Source: an uncultured Roseobacter sp. (lineage in GTDB: Bacteria > Pseudomonadota > Alphaproteobacteria > Rhodobacterales > Rhodobacteraceae). From it: DNA of 64,000 nt. The notes beneath the pieces were generated by a model. The model worked only from the letters and a program-made list of their open reading frames with translations. It was not told the origin of the DNA and ran no database searches. The stretch is taken from positions 62,001-126,000 of the forward strand of contig NZ_CANMDB010000003.1 of NCBI RefSeq assembly GCF_947496515.1. Reading direction: 5' to 3'. The translations under genes and the position numbers were made by a program. Below, piece by piece: positions 19,637 to 28,652 of the stretch. How positions within the stretch are numbered: position 1 is the stretch's first letter; each line of letters opens with the position of its first letter.

Positions 19637-20254
19637 TCAGGCGTTCTCCGCAAAGCAGGCGACCGTGTCGGCCATCTCCTGTGCGGTTGTCTCGCGGCGG
19701 AAAAAATCCACAAAACCGTGCTCTGGCAGGACCAGATAGCTAAAGGTCGAATGATCCACCAGATAGAAGTCGTCGTCGCTCTCGTGCGCCTTGTAATAGG
19801 TCCGGTAGGCCTGGCTCGCTGCCTCGACCTGCTCGGGCGACCCGGTCAGCCCGATCATCCGTTCATGCAGGTTGGCCGCGAAATCCCCCACCACTTCCGG
19901 TGTGTCACGTTTGGGGTCGATGGTAATGAAAACAGGGGTCGCAGACACGCCCCGTTCCTCCAGCAGATCGACGGCAAGCGCGTTTCGGGCCGCATCAATG
20001 GGGCAGACATCGGGGCAGAATGTATAGCCGAAATAGATCACCGACGGCTCGGTAATCACGTCGGCATCGGTGACCTGCTGGCCTTCTGCATTGATCAGCT
20101 CGAAAGGACCGCCAAGCGTTTCGGCGCCGCCCGCGACCTGACTGGCACGGCAGGACGCGAACTGATCGTCGCTCTGCGAGCCTTGTGTCGCAAACCAGAT
20201 ACCGCCCAGCAGGCCGGTGACGGCCACGGCGGCAAGTGGGGCAATATAACGCAT
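19637..20254 (-). CDS. senC: SCO1/SenC/PrrC family copper chaperone
   Basis: Membrane-anchored, periplasm-facing thioredoxin-like protein that delivers copper to the CuA or CuB site of cytochrome c oxidase and may signal redox state to RegB. The 205-residue protein has an N-terminal membrane anchor (residues 3-20), the copper-binding pair Cys80/Cys84 in FGYTFCPDVCP and the third ligand His168 in LVDHSTFSYL. All three ligands are present. It lies between regA and regB. Confidence 0.95.
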   Translation of the reverse strand: MRYIAPLAAVAVTGLLGGIWFATQGSQSDDQFASCRASQVAGGAETLGGPFELINAEGQQVTDADVITEPSVIYFGYTFCPDVCPIDAARNALAVDLLEERGVSATPVFITIDPKRDTPEVVGDFAANLHERMIGLTGSPEQVEAASQAYRTYYKAHESDDDFYLVDHSTFSYLVLPEHGFVDFFRRETTAQEMADTVACFAENA

Positions 20255-20350
20255 GGGTGTCGTCTCCTGCGAAAAGAACTACTCTCAAGATAACACCGGT
20301 GCGGATGCACGTCCTGCGACATCTGCGCAACCCAAGAAAAGGTGATCGGC

Positions 20351-21745
20351 ATGCCCGACAGCCCCACAGTCCGACCCATGAGCGGTGATACCCGCGCGAA
20401 CTGGATCCGCCTTCGCACGATGATCGTGCTCCGCTGGTTCGCGATCGGGGGACAGCTGACCGCGATTACCGTGGGCCAGCACTGGTACGGGCTGCAGCTC
20501 GAGCTTGGACTTTGCTACCTGGTCATCGGCGCCTCGATCATCGCCAATCTCGTGACCGGTGTTGTCTTTCCCGAAAACAAGCGTCTGAGCGAAGTGGAAA
20601 ACATGCTCATGGTCCTCTTCGACCTGCTGCAGTTGAGTTTCCTGCTGTTCCTCACGGGTGGGCTGCACAATCCCTTTGCTATCCTGATGCTCGGGCCGGT
20701 GACCATCTCGGCCGCCGTTTTGACACTCAGGTCCACGATCTTTCTGGGCACCACGGCGATCCTGCTGGTGTCCATCCTGTCGCATTTCCACCTGCCGCTG
20801 CGTGCAGATGCGGGGCTGGTGCTGGAGATCCCGCAGCTCTTTGTCTTTGGCAACTGGATCGGGCTGATCATCGCGATCGTCTTTATCAGCGCCTATTCGG
20901 TGCGGGTCACGTCGGAGATCCACTCCATGTCGGACGCGCTGGCCGCGACCCAGATGGCACTGGCGCGCGAACAAAAGCTCACCGATCTGGGTGGGGTCGT
21001 CGCCGCCGCCGCGCATGAATTGGGCACACCGCTGGCGACCATCAAACTCGCCAGTGGCGAGCTTTATCAGGAACTCGCCGACCATCCCGATCTGCGCGAG
21101 GATGCAGCGCTTATTCACCAGCAGGCCGACCGCTGCCGCGACATCCTCAAGGACATGGGTCGCGCGGGCAAGGACGATTTGCACATGCGTCAGGCCCCTC
21201 TGATGGCGCTGGTGGAGGAAGCGGCGGAGCCGCATCTGGACCGGGGTAAGCAGGTGCATCTGGAGCCCCTTCAGGATCCCAAACACCAACCCGCCATCCA
21301 CCGCAAACCGGAGATCATTCACGGGCTGCGCAACCTCATTCAGAATGCAGTGGATTTCGCCCAGCAGGACGTCTGGATCGAGGCGGAGTGGAACGAGCAG
21401 CAGATCGTATTGCGGATCATGGACGACGGACGCGGATTTCCCGCGGATATTCTGGGACGCATCGGGGATCCTTTCGTTGGACGACGTGCCAGCCCTACCC
21501 GCAGACGGCTCAGACCCGGATACGAAGGCATGGGGTTGGGGCTCTTCATCGCCAAGACATTGCTGGAGCGGTCGGGCGCGGAGCTGCATTTTGCCAATGG
21601 TCGCGACCCCGCAGCGGAGCATGATCCCGAGATGGACGACTTGGGCGCCATTGTCGAAGTGATCTGGACCCGCGACCGCGTCGACATATCCCGCGCTGAT
21701 GCGATGCCGTCATCCATGGGGGCAAACCGACCGATCTCTGCGTGA
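20351..21745 (+). CDS. regB: Redox sensor histidine kinase RegB (PrrB/ActS)
   Basis: Membrane sensor kinase that phosphorylates RegA. The 464-residue product has six membrane helices, the quinone-sensing motif GGLHNPF between helices (about residues 103-109), the H-box AAAAHELGTPLATIKLAS with His222, the redox-active cysteine in the ADRCRDIL segment (about residue 262), and the ATPase blocks LIQNAVDFA, DDGRGFP and GMGLGLFIAKTLLER. Start chosen at 20351 (MPDSPTVRP), with AAAAGG upstream; ATG at 20378 is possible. Divergent from senC with a gap of about 96 bp that must contain both promoters. Confidence 0.95.
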   Translation: MPDSPTVRPMSGDTRANWIRLRTMIVLRWFAIGGQLTAITVGQHWYGLQLELGLCYLVIGASIIANLVTGVVFPENKRLSEVENMLMVLFDLLQLSFLLFLTGGLHNPFAILMLGPVTISAAVLTLRSTIFLGTTAILLVSILSHFHLPLRADAGLVLEIPQLFVFGNWIGLIIAIVFISAYSVRVTSEIHSMSDALAATQMALAREQKLTDLGGVVAAAAHELGTPLATIKLASGELYQELADHPDLREDAALIHQQADRCRDILKDMGRAGKDDLHMRQAPLMALVEEAAEPHLDRGKQVHLEPLQDPKHQPAIHRKPEIIHGLRNLIQNAVDFAQQDVWIEAEWNEQQIVLRIMDDGRGFPADILGRIGDPFVGRRASPTRRRLRPGYEGMGLGLFIAKTLLERSGAELHFANGRDPAAEHDPEMDDLGAIVEVIWTRDRVDISRADAMPSSMGANRPISA

Positions 21746-21860
21746 TCTGCGGGCGCGTCCCGGCGGTATTTTCACCGACAACCTGCTTTAAAACACCGAA
21801 AGTACCGTAGTTCTAAAGGCGGCTGGCGTCCGGATTTTGTACCGGTTCGATGGTTTGAAA

Positions 21861-21875
21861 TTAACGGGGCATTAA
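21861..21875 (+). promoter_or_regulatory. Perfect CtrA box upstream of the DivL-like gene
   Basis: TTAA-CGGGGCA-TTAA exactly fits the full CtrA consensus TTAA-N7-TTAA, and the right half continues as TTAACCA. It lies 53 bp before the start codon at 21928. Inferred binding; such a match is rare in GC-rich DNA. Confidence 0.65.
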
Positions 21876-21927
21876 CCACAACTGCGCGATACTGGCATGG
21901 TCTTTCGAAAATCGGGATTCTTGAGCG

Positions 21928-23475
21928 ATGCCTCTTTGGGACATAGCAGCAACGGTCGGCGCGGCCGCGCTTAGCACGATCGCCGCGGTGGTCTGGATCG
22001 TCCATGCGCAGCGCAAGGATCGCGCGACCCAATCGCTGGGTGCCGGGCTGGGGCGGGAAGACGGGATCTCTTTTCTCTTCGATCACGAAGATCTGCATCA
22101 TCTGTCGGACACCGCAGCGCAGCTTTACGGGCTGGTGCCGGATCACGACGACTGGCAGACGTGGCGCGCCTGTATGCTAAAGCGGTTTCCCAGCCTGCCC
22201 GAGCGTCCTTTTAACGGCGAGCAGAACCCGGTGACGCTCCAGGCACGACACCTCGAAGACACAGCAACACTCACCTTTCGGCAGAACGGCCCCTTTACCC
22301 AAGTTTACATGGACGATGACCGCACCATCAATGCGGCACAGTCACGTAAACTGCGGGTGCTGCACCGCGAGTTGGCCGATCTGCGCCGGGCCAGCGACAC
22401 CACGCCCCACGCGGTCTGGCAGGTGGATATGTCAGGCAAGGTCACCTGGCACAACGCGGCCTATGAGGATCTTTACAACCGGCTGCACAACAGCGCGCCG
22501 CTGCCTGGCAAACCGGTTTTCGAAGTATCGCAGGAACTGACGGAGAAAACCGGACGGCAGCGCGTCTCGGCGGAGGCAGCGAACGGCACACGGACGGACT
22601 GGTACGACGTCAACGCCGTCACCGTGGGCGACATCACCATTTTCCACGCGGTAGATGTGAATGCCGTGGTCAAATCCGAAGTGGCGCAGCGCAACTTTGT
22701 GCAAACCCTTGCCAAGACCTTCGCGCAACTCTCCATCGGACTCGCCATTTTTGACCGCAACGGCCAGCTAGCGCTCTTTAATCCCGCACTTATCGACCTC
22801 ACCGATCTGCCTGCGGATTTTCTCAGCGGCAGGCCAACGCTGTTGTCCTTCTTCGACAGGATGCGGGAAAACCGCCGGATGCCGGAGCCCAAGAACTACC
22901 ACTCCTGGCGGCAGGAGATCTCCGAGGTGATCGCCGCGGCAACCGATGGCCGCTATCAGGAGACATGGACGCTGGAGACGGGGCAAACCTACCGTGTCCG
23001 CGGACGACCGCACCCCGATGGGGCCATCGCCTTTCTGATCGAGGATATCAGCGCCGAAATATCCCTCACCCGCAACTTCCGGGCTGAGCTGGAGATGGGT
23101 CAATCGCTGATGGATACCTTTGATGATGCGCTTGTGGTGTTTTCATCCTCGGGTGTTCTGACATTCTGCAATGCGGCCTACCGCACGTTGTGGGGTCTGG
23201 ACCCGGACAATTCCTTTGCCGATGTAACCATTGGCGATTCCGTAAAGGCATGGAAACAGCTCTGCCGCCCCGGGGCGCGCTGGACAGCGCTGACCGATTT
23301 TGTCCACGCCTACGGCGACCGGACCGCATGGGAGATGCCCGCGACCCTCAGCGACGGCACGGGCCTTGCCTGCACCGTCTCGCGGATTGCATCGGGCGCG
23401 ACCGTCATCCGCTTTGTGCACCTAGGCGTGCAGCCGGTCGCCCGCCCCAGCACCAGACTGATCCGCCCAAGCTGA
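21928..23475 (+). CDS. Multi-PAS protein without kinase domain, DivL-like
   Basis: A 515-residue protein with one N-terminal membrane helix (about 5-26) and three PAS-like regions: about 150-230 (TPHAVWQVDMSGKVTWHNAA), 255-365 (SIGLAIFDRNGQLALFNPAL) and 390-490 (FDDALVVFSSSGVLTFCNAA). The sequence ends after the third PAS, with no H-box or HATPase domain. In Caulobacter the gene next to tsaE is divL, whose product modulates the CtrA phosphorelay; Rhodobacterales have a PAS-only version. The adjacent tsaE and the perfect CtrA box upstream support a DivL-type role, which remains an inference. Confidence 0.75.
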   Translation: MPLWDIAATVGAAALSTIAAVVWIVHAQRKDRATQSLGAGLGREDGISFLFDHEDLHHLSDTAAQLYGLVPDHDDWQTWRACMLKRFPSLPERPFNGEQNPVTLQARHLEDTATLTFRQNGPFTQVYMDDDRTINAAQSRKLRVLHRELADLRRASDTTPHAVWQVDMSGKVTWHNAAYEDLYNRLHNSAPLPGKPVFEVSQELTEKTGRQRVSAEAANGTRTDWYDVNAVTVGDITIFHAVDVNAVVKSEVAQRNFVQTLAKTFAQLSIGLAIFDRNGQLALFNPALIDLTDLPADFLSGRPTLLSFFDRMRENRRMPEPKNYHSWRQEISEVIAAATDGRYQETWTLETGQTYRVRGRPHPDGAIAFLIEDISAEISLTRNFRAELEMGQSLMDTFDDALVVFSSSGVLTFCNAAYRTLWGLDPDNSFADVTIGDSVKAWKQLCRPGARWTALTDFVHAYGDRTAWEMPATLSDGTGLACTVSRIASGATVIRFVHLGVQPVARPSTRLIRPS

Positions 23476-23520
23476 GCGCTTAGCCCTTGCAGCAGGCCCC
23501 CGGGCCGGTATGGATGGGGC

Positions 23521-23994
23521 ATGGGAACGGATACGATGTTGACGCAGGTTCTGGACAGCGAGGCGACAGCCGCGCTCGCCCAAAGGATCGGACCGCTCCT
23601 GCACCCCGGCGATACCCTCCTGCTGGAAGGTGACGTGGGCGCTGGCAAGACCCATTTCGCCCGCCACCTGATCCGCAGCATCCTGATCACGCCCGAGGAT
23701 ATTCCCTCGCCCACCTTCACGCTGGTCCAGACCTATGACACACAGGCCGGATCGCTCTGGCACTGCGATCTCTACCGGATCGGCACCACCGCGGAGATCG
23801 AGGAACTCGGGCTCACCGAGGCTTTTGAGACCGCCATCTGTCTGGTGGAATGGCCCGACCGCCTAGGCCCCTTGCGGCCATCCAAATCCCTGCAGATCAC
23901 CCTCGCCCACTGCGGCGATCCCCAGCATCGACGCCTCACAATCGGTCTGGATGACAGCACGTGGAATGACAGGCTCGGAGCCCTTTTGTCATGA
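23521..23994 (+). CDS. tsaE: tRNA threonylcarbamoyladenosine biosynthesis ATPase TsaE
   Basis: ATPase that drives the TsaB-TsaD-TsaE cycle for t6A37 modification. The 157-residue product has Walker A in LEGDVGAGKTHFARHLI, the conserved SPTFTLVQTYD segment and HCDLYRIGTTAEIEELG, followed by VEWPDRLG. A second ATG at 23536 would remove five residues. Its stop overlaps the start of the phosphotransferase (ATGA), the first of several coupled genes down to addA. Confidence 0.95.
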   Translation: MGTDTMLTQVLDSEATAALAQRIGPLLHPGDTLLLEGDVGAGKTHFARHLIRSILITPEDIPSPTFTLVQTYDTQAGSLWHCDLYRIGTTAEIEELGLTEAFETAICLVEWPDRLGPLRPSKSLQITLAHCGDPQHRRLTIGLDDSTWNDRLGALLS

Positions 23995-25013
23995 CGGACC
24001 GGGCGCAGGACTTGCAGATCTTCGTCACCAACAGCGGTTGGGGAACGGCGGATCAGGCGCATCTGGCCGGTGATGCCTCCAACAGACGGTACCTGCGCCT
24101 GCGCCAACAGAATGGCGCCTGTGCGGTGCTGATGGACGCCCCCCCGGCGAAGGGCGAAGACATCCGTCCTTTTGTCCATATCGCGCAGCACCTCACCAGT
24201 GTCGGGCTGAGTGCTCCGAGAATTCTGGCTGAGGACCCAGAACAGGGGTTCTTGCTGCTCGAAGATCTGGGCGATGACCTCTTTACCCGCCTGATAGAAC
24301 GCGACCCGGGGCTGGAACCGACGCTCTACGAAACCGCCATCGACGTGCTGCACCGGTTGCACAGTGCCCCACCCCCTTCCCTGAAACCCTACGACGCCCC
24401 GGTAATGGCACCTCTGGCCGCACTTGCCTTCGACTGGTACCAGTTTGGTGCCACCGGCCATGTGGACACAGCCGCGCGCGACCGGTTCAGCGCCGCGTTT
24501 GCAGCCATCCTCGCCCCTCTCGATGCAGGACCCAAAGTGCTGATCCAGCGGGACTATCACGCCGAAAACCTGCTCTGGCTGCCTCAGCGCACAGGTCCCG
24601 CCCGGGTCGGCCTGCTTGATTTTCAGGACGCGATGCTGGGCCATCCCGCCTATGATCTGGTGTCCGTTCTGCAGGACGCACGCCGCGATGTCCCGCCAGC
24701 GCTGGAGGCCGCGATGACCCGGCGGTTTCTGGACGGCAGCCCCGCGGATCCCGACCAATTCATGCAGGCCTACTCGGTACTGGGGGCCCAACGCAATCTG
24801 CGCATCCTTGGCGTTTTCGCGCGGCTGTGCCTGCGCGACGGCAAGGCGCAGTACGTGGATCTGATCCCCCGGGTCTGGGACCATTTGCAGACCAACCTCG
24901 CGCACCCTGCGTTGAGCGACATCAGCCAAGACCTGCACAATCAACTTCCGCCACCCACACCCCAGATACTCGATCACCTGAAAGCGAACTGCGCCACATG
25001 TCCGGATCGGTAA
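23991..25013 (+). CDS. amgK: Phosphotransferase, AmgK-like (anomeric sugar kinase)
   Basis: A 340-residue aminoglycoside-phosphotransferase-fold kinase. The catalytic loop reads LIQRDYHAENLLWL (Asp as catalytic base) and the metal site LLDFQDAMLGHPAYDL. Paired with the sugar nucleotidyltransferase that follows, it matches the AmgK-MurU cell-wall recycling pair, in which AmgK phosphorylates N-acetylmuramate at the anomeric carbon and MurU makes UDP-MurNAc. The symbol is assigned from this pairing; a different sugar substrate is possible. Overlaps tsaE by 4 nt. Confidence 0.75.
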   Translation: MTDRAQDLQIFVTNSGWGTADQAHLAGDASNRRYLRLRQQNGACAVLMDAPPAKGEDIRPFVHIAQHLTSVGLSAPRILAEDPEQGFLLLEDLGDDLFTRLIERDPGLEPTLYETAIDVLHRLHSAPPPSLKPYDAPVMAPLAALAFDWYQFGATGHVDTAARDRFSAAFAAILAPLDAGPKVLIQRDYHAENLLWLPQRTGPARVGLLDFQDAMLGHPAYDLVSVLQDARRDVPPALEAAMTRRFLDGSPADPDQFMQAYSVLGAQRNLRILGVFARLCLRDGKAQYVDLIPRVWDHLQTNLAHPALSDISQDLHNQLPPPTPQILDHLKANCATCPDR

Positions 25014-25702
25014 TGCTCTTTGCCGCAGGGTTCGGCACCCGGATGCGCCCGCTGACAGATAACGTGCCAAAGCCGATGATCCCGGTCGCGGGGCGACCCC
25101 TGATCGACCACGCGCTGGACCAGACCCGCGCCATCGCGCCAGACAGGATCGTGGCCAACCTGCATTACAAACCCGACCCGCTGATTGCCCATCTGGCGGG
25201 CTCCAGCGTCGAGACGATCATCGAAGCGCCTGATATCCTCGATACCGGCGGCGGGCTGCGCAACGCCTTGCCGTCGCTGGGCGACGCGCCGGTAACCACT
25301 CTGAATACCGATGCCATCTGGAAGGGGCCAAGCCCGCTTGCCCTGCTGCACGAAGCCTGGGATCCCGCCCGCATGGACGCCCTGCTCATCTGTGTGCCCC
25401 TCGCGCAGACGCACGCCTACGAAGGCGGGGGGGATTTTTACGAAGGCGGGGGGGATTTTGCGCTGCAGGAAACCGGCAGGCTGCACCGCGGGCCGGGGCT
25501 GGTCTACGGCGGTGCCCAGATCATCAAGACCAACCTTCTGGACGGTATCTCCCAACGCGCCTTCTCTCTCAATGTCCTGTGGGACGCGATGCTGACGACC
25601 GGCACCCTCTTTGGTCTGCGCTATCCCGGCCACTGGTGCGATGTGGGTCACCCGGATGGCATCGCCGTGGCCGAGGCATTGTTGGCGCGGGATGATGTTT
25701 GA
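24998..25702 (+). CDS. murU: Nucleotidyltransferase, MurU-like
   Basis: A 234-residue nucleotidyltransferase with the nucleotide loop MLFAAGFGTRMRPLTDNVPKP and VPKPMIPVAGRPLIDH, then ETIIEAPDILDTGGGLRNAL, NTDAIWKG and a C-terminal WCDVGHPDGI. With the preceding kinase it probably forms the MurNAc-1-P to UDP-MurNAc recycling step. Start at 24998 (MSGSVMLF) is a choice; ATG at 25013 overlaps the previous stop as TAATG and is also plausible. Residues YEGGGDF are present twice in tandem, from a perfect 21-bp DNA duplication at 25418-25459. Overlaps addB by 11 nt. Confidence 0.78.
   Translation: MSGSVMLFAAGFGTRMRPLTDNVPKPMIPVAGRPLIDHALDQTRAIAPDRIVANLHYKPDPLIAHLAGSSVETIIEAPDILDTGGGLRNALPSLGDAPVTTLNTDAIWKGPSPLALLHEAWDPARMDALLICVPLAQTHAYEGGGDFYEGGGDFALQETGRLHRGPGLVYGGAQIIKTNLLDGISQRAFSLNVLWDAMLTTGTLFGLRYPGHWCDVGHPDGIAVAEALLARDDV
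25418..25459 (+). repeat. 21-bp perfect tandem duplication inside murU
   Basis: Two identical 21-bp units (25418-25438 and 25439-25459), each TACGAAGGCGGGG..GATTTT with a run of G residues, keep the frame and double the peptide YEGGGDF. A recent slippage or a local assembly artefact. Confidence 0.9.
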
Positions 25703-28652
25703 ACCAAACGACCAGCCCCGGCTTTTTGCCGTGGCACCGGGCGTGGATTTCCCGCGCGCGCTGGCAGAGGGGTTGCTCGCGCACACCGCTGGTCAGCCAC
25801 CGCAGACGCTGGCGCGGGTCCAGTTGATCGTGAACACCCGAAGGATGCAGCGCCGCCTGCGACAGATCTTTGATACTGGCCCCGCCATGCTGATGCCGCA
25901 GGTCCGGTTGATCACGGATCTTGATCTGCTGGAACCGGGGCTGGTGATGCCGCCCGCCATCCCGCCTCTGCGGCGACGGCTGGAGCTGATTTCGCTGGTC
26001 GCGCGCCTGCTCGAACAGCAGCGCGATCTGGCGCCCGAAACATCACTCTATGCGCTGACGGACAGCCTCGCCGCCCTGATGGACGAAATGCAGGGGGAGG
26101 GTGTTTCCGCCGATGCCATTGCGGCGCTCGACGTGACGGACCAGTCCGGGCACTGGCAGCGCGCGCAAAAATTCATCCAGATCGCGCAGACCTATGTGGA
26201 CGCCAGCGACACCGCCCCCGACGCCGAAGCGCGCCAGCGCCTGCTGGTCGACGCACTGACCCGGCGGTGGGCCGAAAGCCCGCCCGAGGTGCCGGTGATC
26301 ATCGCAGGGTCAACCGCGTCACGCGGGGCCACGCGCGCGTTGATGAAGGCGGTGGCCTCTCTGCCTCAGGGGGCGCTGGTCCTGCCCGGGTTCGACTTTG
26401 ACATGCCCGCCCCGATCTGGGACCAGTTGGGCGATGCGATGACATCCCAGGATCATCCACAGTACCGGTTCTACCAACTCATAGACCAGCTAAAGATGAC
26501 CCCCGACAAGGTGATCCCCTGGCATGACAGACCGCCGCCCTCGCCCGAACGCAACGCGCTGGTGTCGCTGTCGCTGCGGCCCGCACCCGTCACGGATGCC
26601 TGGTTGACAGAAGGCGCAGAGCTCGACGGCATCGCGAAGGCAACCGCGGGCATCACCATGCTCGACGCGCCGGGCCCGCGCGAAGAAGCGCTCGCCATCG
26701 CCATGCGCCTGCGCGCCGCCGCCGAGACCGGGCAGACCGCGGCGCTGATCACGCCCGACCGGGTTCTGACCCGGCAGGTGAGCGCGGCGCTCGATCAATG
26801 GGGGATCATGCCGGACGATTCCGCGGGCAGCCCGCTGCATCTGTCGCCGCCGGGCCGCTTCCTGCGCCATGTGGCGGATCTTTTCACCCGACAACTCGAC
26901 GCCGAAGCGTTGCTGACCCTGCTCAAACACCCGCTCACCCACAGCGGCACCGACCGGGGCCCGCATGTGCTCAACAGCCAGCGGCTGGAGCTTCGGATCC
27001 GTGACCGGGGCCTGCCGTATCCTGACAGGGCGGGCATCGCCCGGCTGCTGGAGGGTACGGTGGAAACACCCGAGGCCCAGACCGCGCTGATGGCCTGGGC
27101 CGCCTGGGTGGGAGAGACTTTTATCGACCAGCTGCACCCTGGTCTGCGCCCACTGACAGACTGGGTCGCCGCCCACCTGGCGCTGGCAGAACGCATTGCC
27201 ACTGGATTGGACGGCCCCGATACAGGCAAGCTCTGGCGTCAGAAATCCGGGCAAAGCGCCCAAACCGTGATGGAGGGCCTCCGCACACAGGCACCCTTTG
27301 GCCCGGTCATGAGCGCGTCCGACTACACCGAACTGGTCAGCGCGCTGCTATCAGGCGAAGAGGTGCGCGACCGCGACGCGCCTCATCCGGGCATTATGAT
27401 CTGGGGCACGCTGGAGGCCCGCGTGCAGGGTGCCGATCTGGTGATCCTTGCGGGTCTCAACGAAGGCACCTGGCCCGAACCGCCAGACCCCGACCCTTGG
27501 CTGAACCGCAGTATGCGCCATCAGGCCGGGCTCCTGCTGCCGGATCGGCGCATCGGTCTGGCAGCACATGACTACCAGCAGGCTATCGGTGCGGCAGAGG
27601 TCTGGCTGACCCGGGGGTTACGCTCCGATGATGCGGAAACGGTCGCCTCGCGCTGGCTGAACCGGCTGCGCAACCTACTGGGCGGGTTGACGGATCAGGG
27701 CGGTCCGGATGCGCTCACCGCGATGATCGCCCGCGGGGATGACTGGCTGGCACGCGCCGCCGCGTTCGAGGAGGTGACCGCCACTGCACCTGCCGCCCGA
27801 CCGTCACCGCGCCCGCCGGTCTCGGCCCGTCCGCGCAGGCTTTCGGTGACGGAAATCAAGCGGCTGATCCGGGACCCCTATGCAATCTACGCGCGGCACG
27901 TGCTGAAGCTCACGCCCCTCGGCCCGCTGGTCCAAAGCCCCGATGCGCTGATGCGCGGCACAGTTGCCCACGCGATCTTTGAGCGTTTCGTGCAGGATAC
28001 GGTCGCTGATCCGGGCACACTGAGCACGGAGCATCTGACCCGTGTGGCCCAGCGGATCCTTGAGGATCAGGTACCCTGGCCTGCCGCGCGCGCCATGTGG
28101 CTGGCCCGGACCGAGCGGATCGCGGAGTGGTTCATCGCGGGCGAGCGGGCGCGGCGGGCCGACGCCACACCCATCGCCTTTGAGGCGCAGGCCAAGGGAC
28201 AACTGGTCTGGCCCGATCTGGATTTCACGTTGCGGGCCCGTGCCGACCGGATTGACCGCACAGAGGCGGGCGAGGTTCTGCTTTATGACTACAAGACCGG
28301 CGCGCCGCCCACGGCCAAACAGCAAAGACATTTTGACAAACAGCTGCTGATCGAAGCTGCCATGATGGAGCAGGGTGGTTTTGCCACGCTGGGGCCGCAC
28401 CCGGTGGCAGCCGCCGTCTTCATCGGGCTGGGCCCGCGCCCCACTGAGGTCGCCGCACCTCTGGCCGATGAACCTCCCGCCAAGGTGCTGGAAAATCTGC
28501 GCACGCTGATCACCGCTTATCTGCACCCCGGTCAGGGCTATACCGCGCGGCGGATGATGCTGCAGGACAGCGTGACGGGCGACTACGATCATCTGGCACG
28601 CTTCGGCGAATGGGACGCGACCGACGCCGCGCAACCGGAGGATCTGGCATGA
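25692..28652 (+). CDS. addB: AddB, subunit of the AddAB double-strand break repair nuclease
   Basis: Partner of AddA in the helicase-nuclease that processes double-strand ends for RecA. The 986-residue protein has the alphaproteobacterial AddB layout: an N-terminal superfamily 1-like region that lacks a clean Walker A, and a C-terminal PD-(D/E)XK nuclease beginning LSVTEIKRLIRDPYAIYARHVLKL with catalytic residues in RADRIDRTEAGEVLLYDYKTG. Start at 25692 (adjacent ATG at 25695). Stop overlaps addA as ATGA. Placed between murU and addA in one likely operon. Confidence 0.93.
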   Translation: MMFEPNDQPRLFAVAPGVDFPRALAEGLLAHTAGQPPQTLARVQLIVNTRRMQRRLRQIFDTGPAMLMPQVRLITDLDLLEPGLVMPPAIPPLRRRLELISLVARLLEQQRDLAPETSLYALTDSLAALMDEMQGEGVSADAIAALDVTDQSGHWQRAQKFIQIAQTYVDASDTAPDAEARQRLLVDALTRRWAESPPEVPVIIAGSTASRGATRALMKAVASLPQGALVLPGFDFDMPAPIWDQLGDAMTSQDHPQYRFYQLIDQLKMTPDKVIPWHDRPPPSPERNALVSLSLRPAPVTDAWLTEGAELDGIAKATAGITMLDAPGPREEALAIAMRLRAAAETGQTAALITPDRVLTRQVSAALDQWGIMPDDSAGSPLHLSPPGRFLRHVADLFTRQLDAEALLTLLKHPLTHSGTDRGPHVLNSQRLELRIRDRGLPYPDRAGIARLLEGTVETPEAQTALMAWAAWVGETFIDQLHPGLRPLTDWVAAHLALAERIATGLDGPDTGKLWRQKSGQSAQTVMEGLRTQAPFGPVMSASDYTELVSALLSGEEVRDRDAPHPGIMIWGTLEARVQGADLVILAGLNEGTWPEPPDPDPWLNRSMRHQAGLLLPDRRIGLAAHDYQQAIGAAEVWLTRGLRSDDAETVASRWLNRLRNLLGGLTDQGGPDALTAMIARGDDWLARAAAFEEVTATAPAARPSPRPPVSARPRRLSVTEIKRLIRDPYAIYARHVLKLTPLGPLVQSPDALMRGTVAHAIFERFVQDTVADPGTLSTEHLTRVAQRILEDQVPWPAARAMWLARTERIAEWFIAGERARRADATPIAFEAQAKGQLVWPDLDFTLRARADRIDRTEAGEVLLYDYKTGAPPTAKQQRHFDKQLLIEAAMMEQGGFATLGPHPVAAAVFIGLGPRPTEVAAPLADEPPAKVLENLRTLITAYLHPGQGYTARRMMLQDSVTGDYDHLARFGEWDATDAAQPEDLA

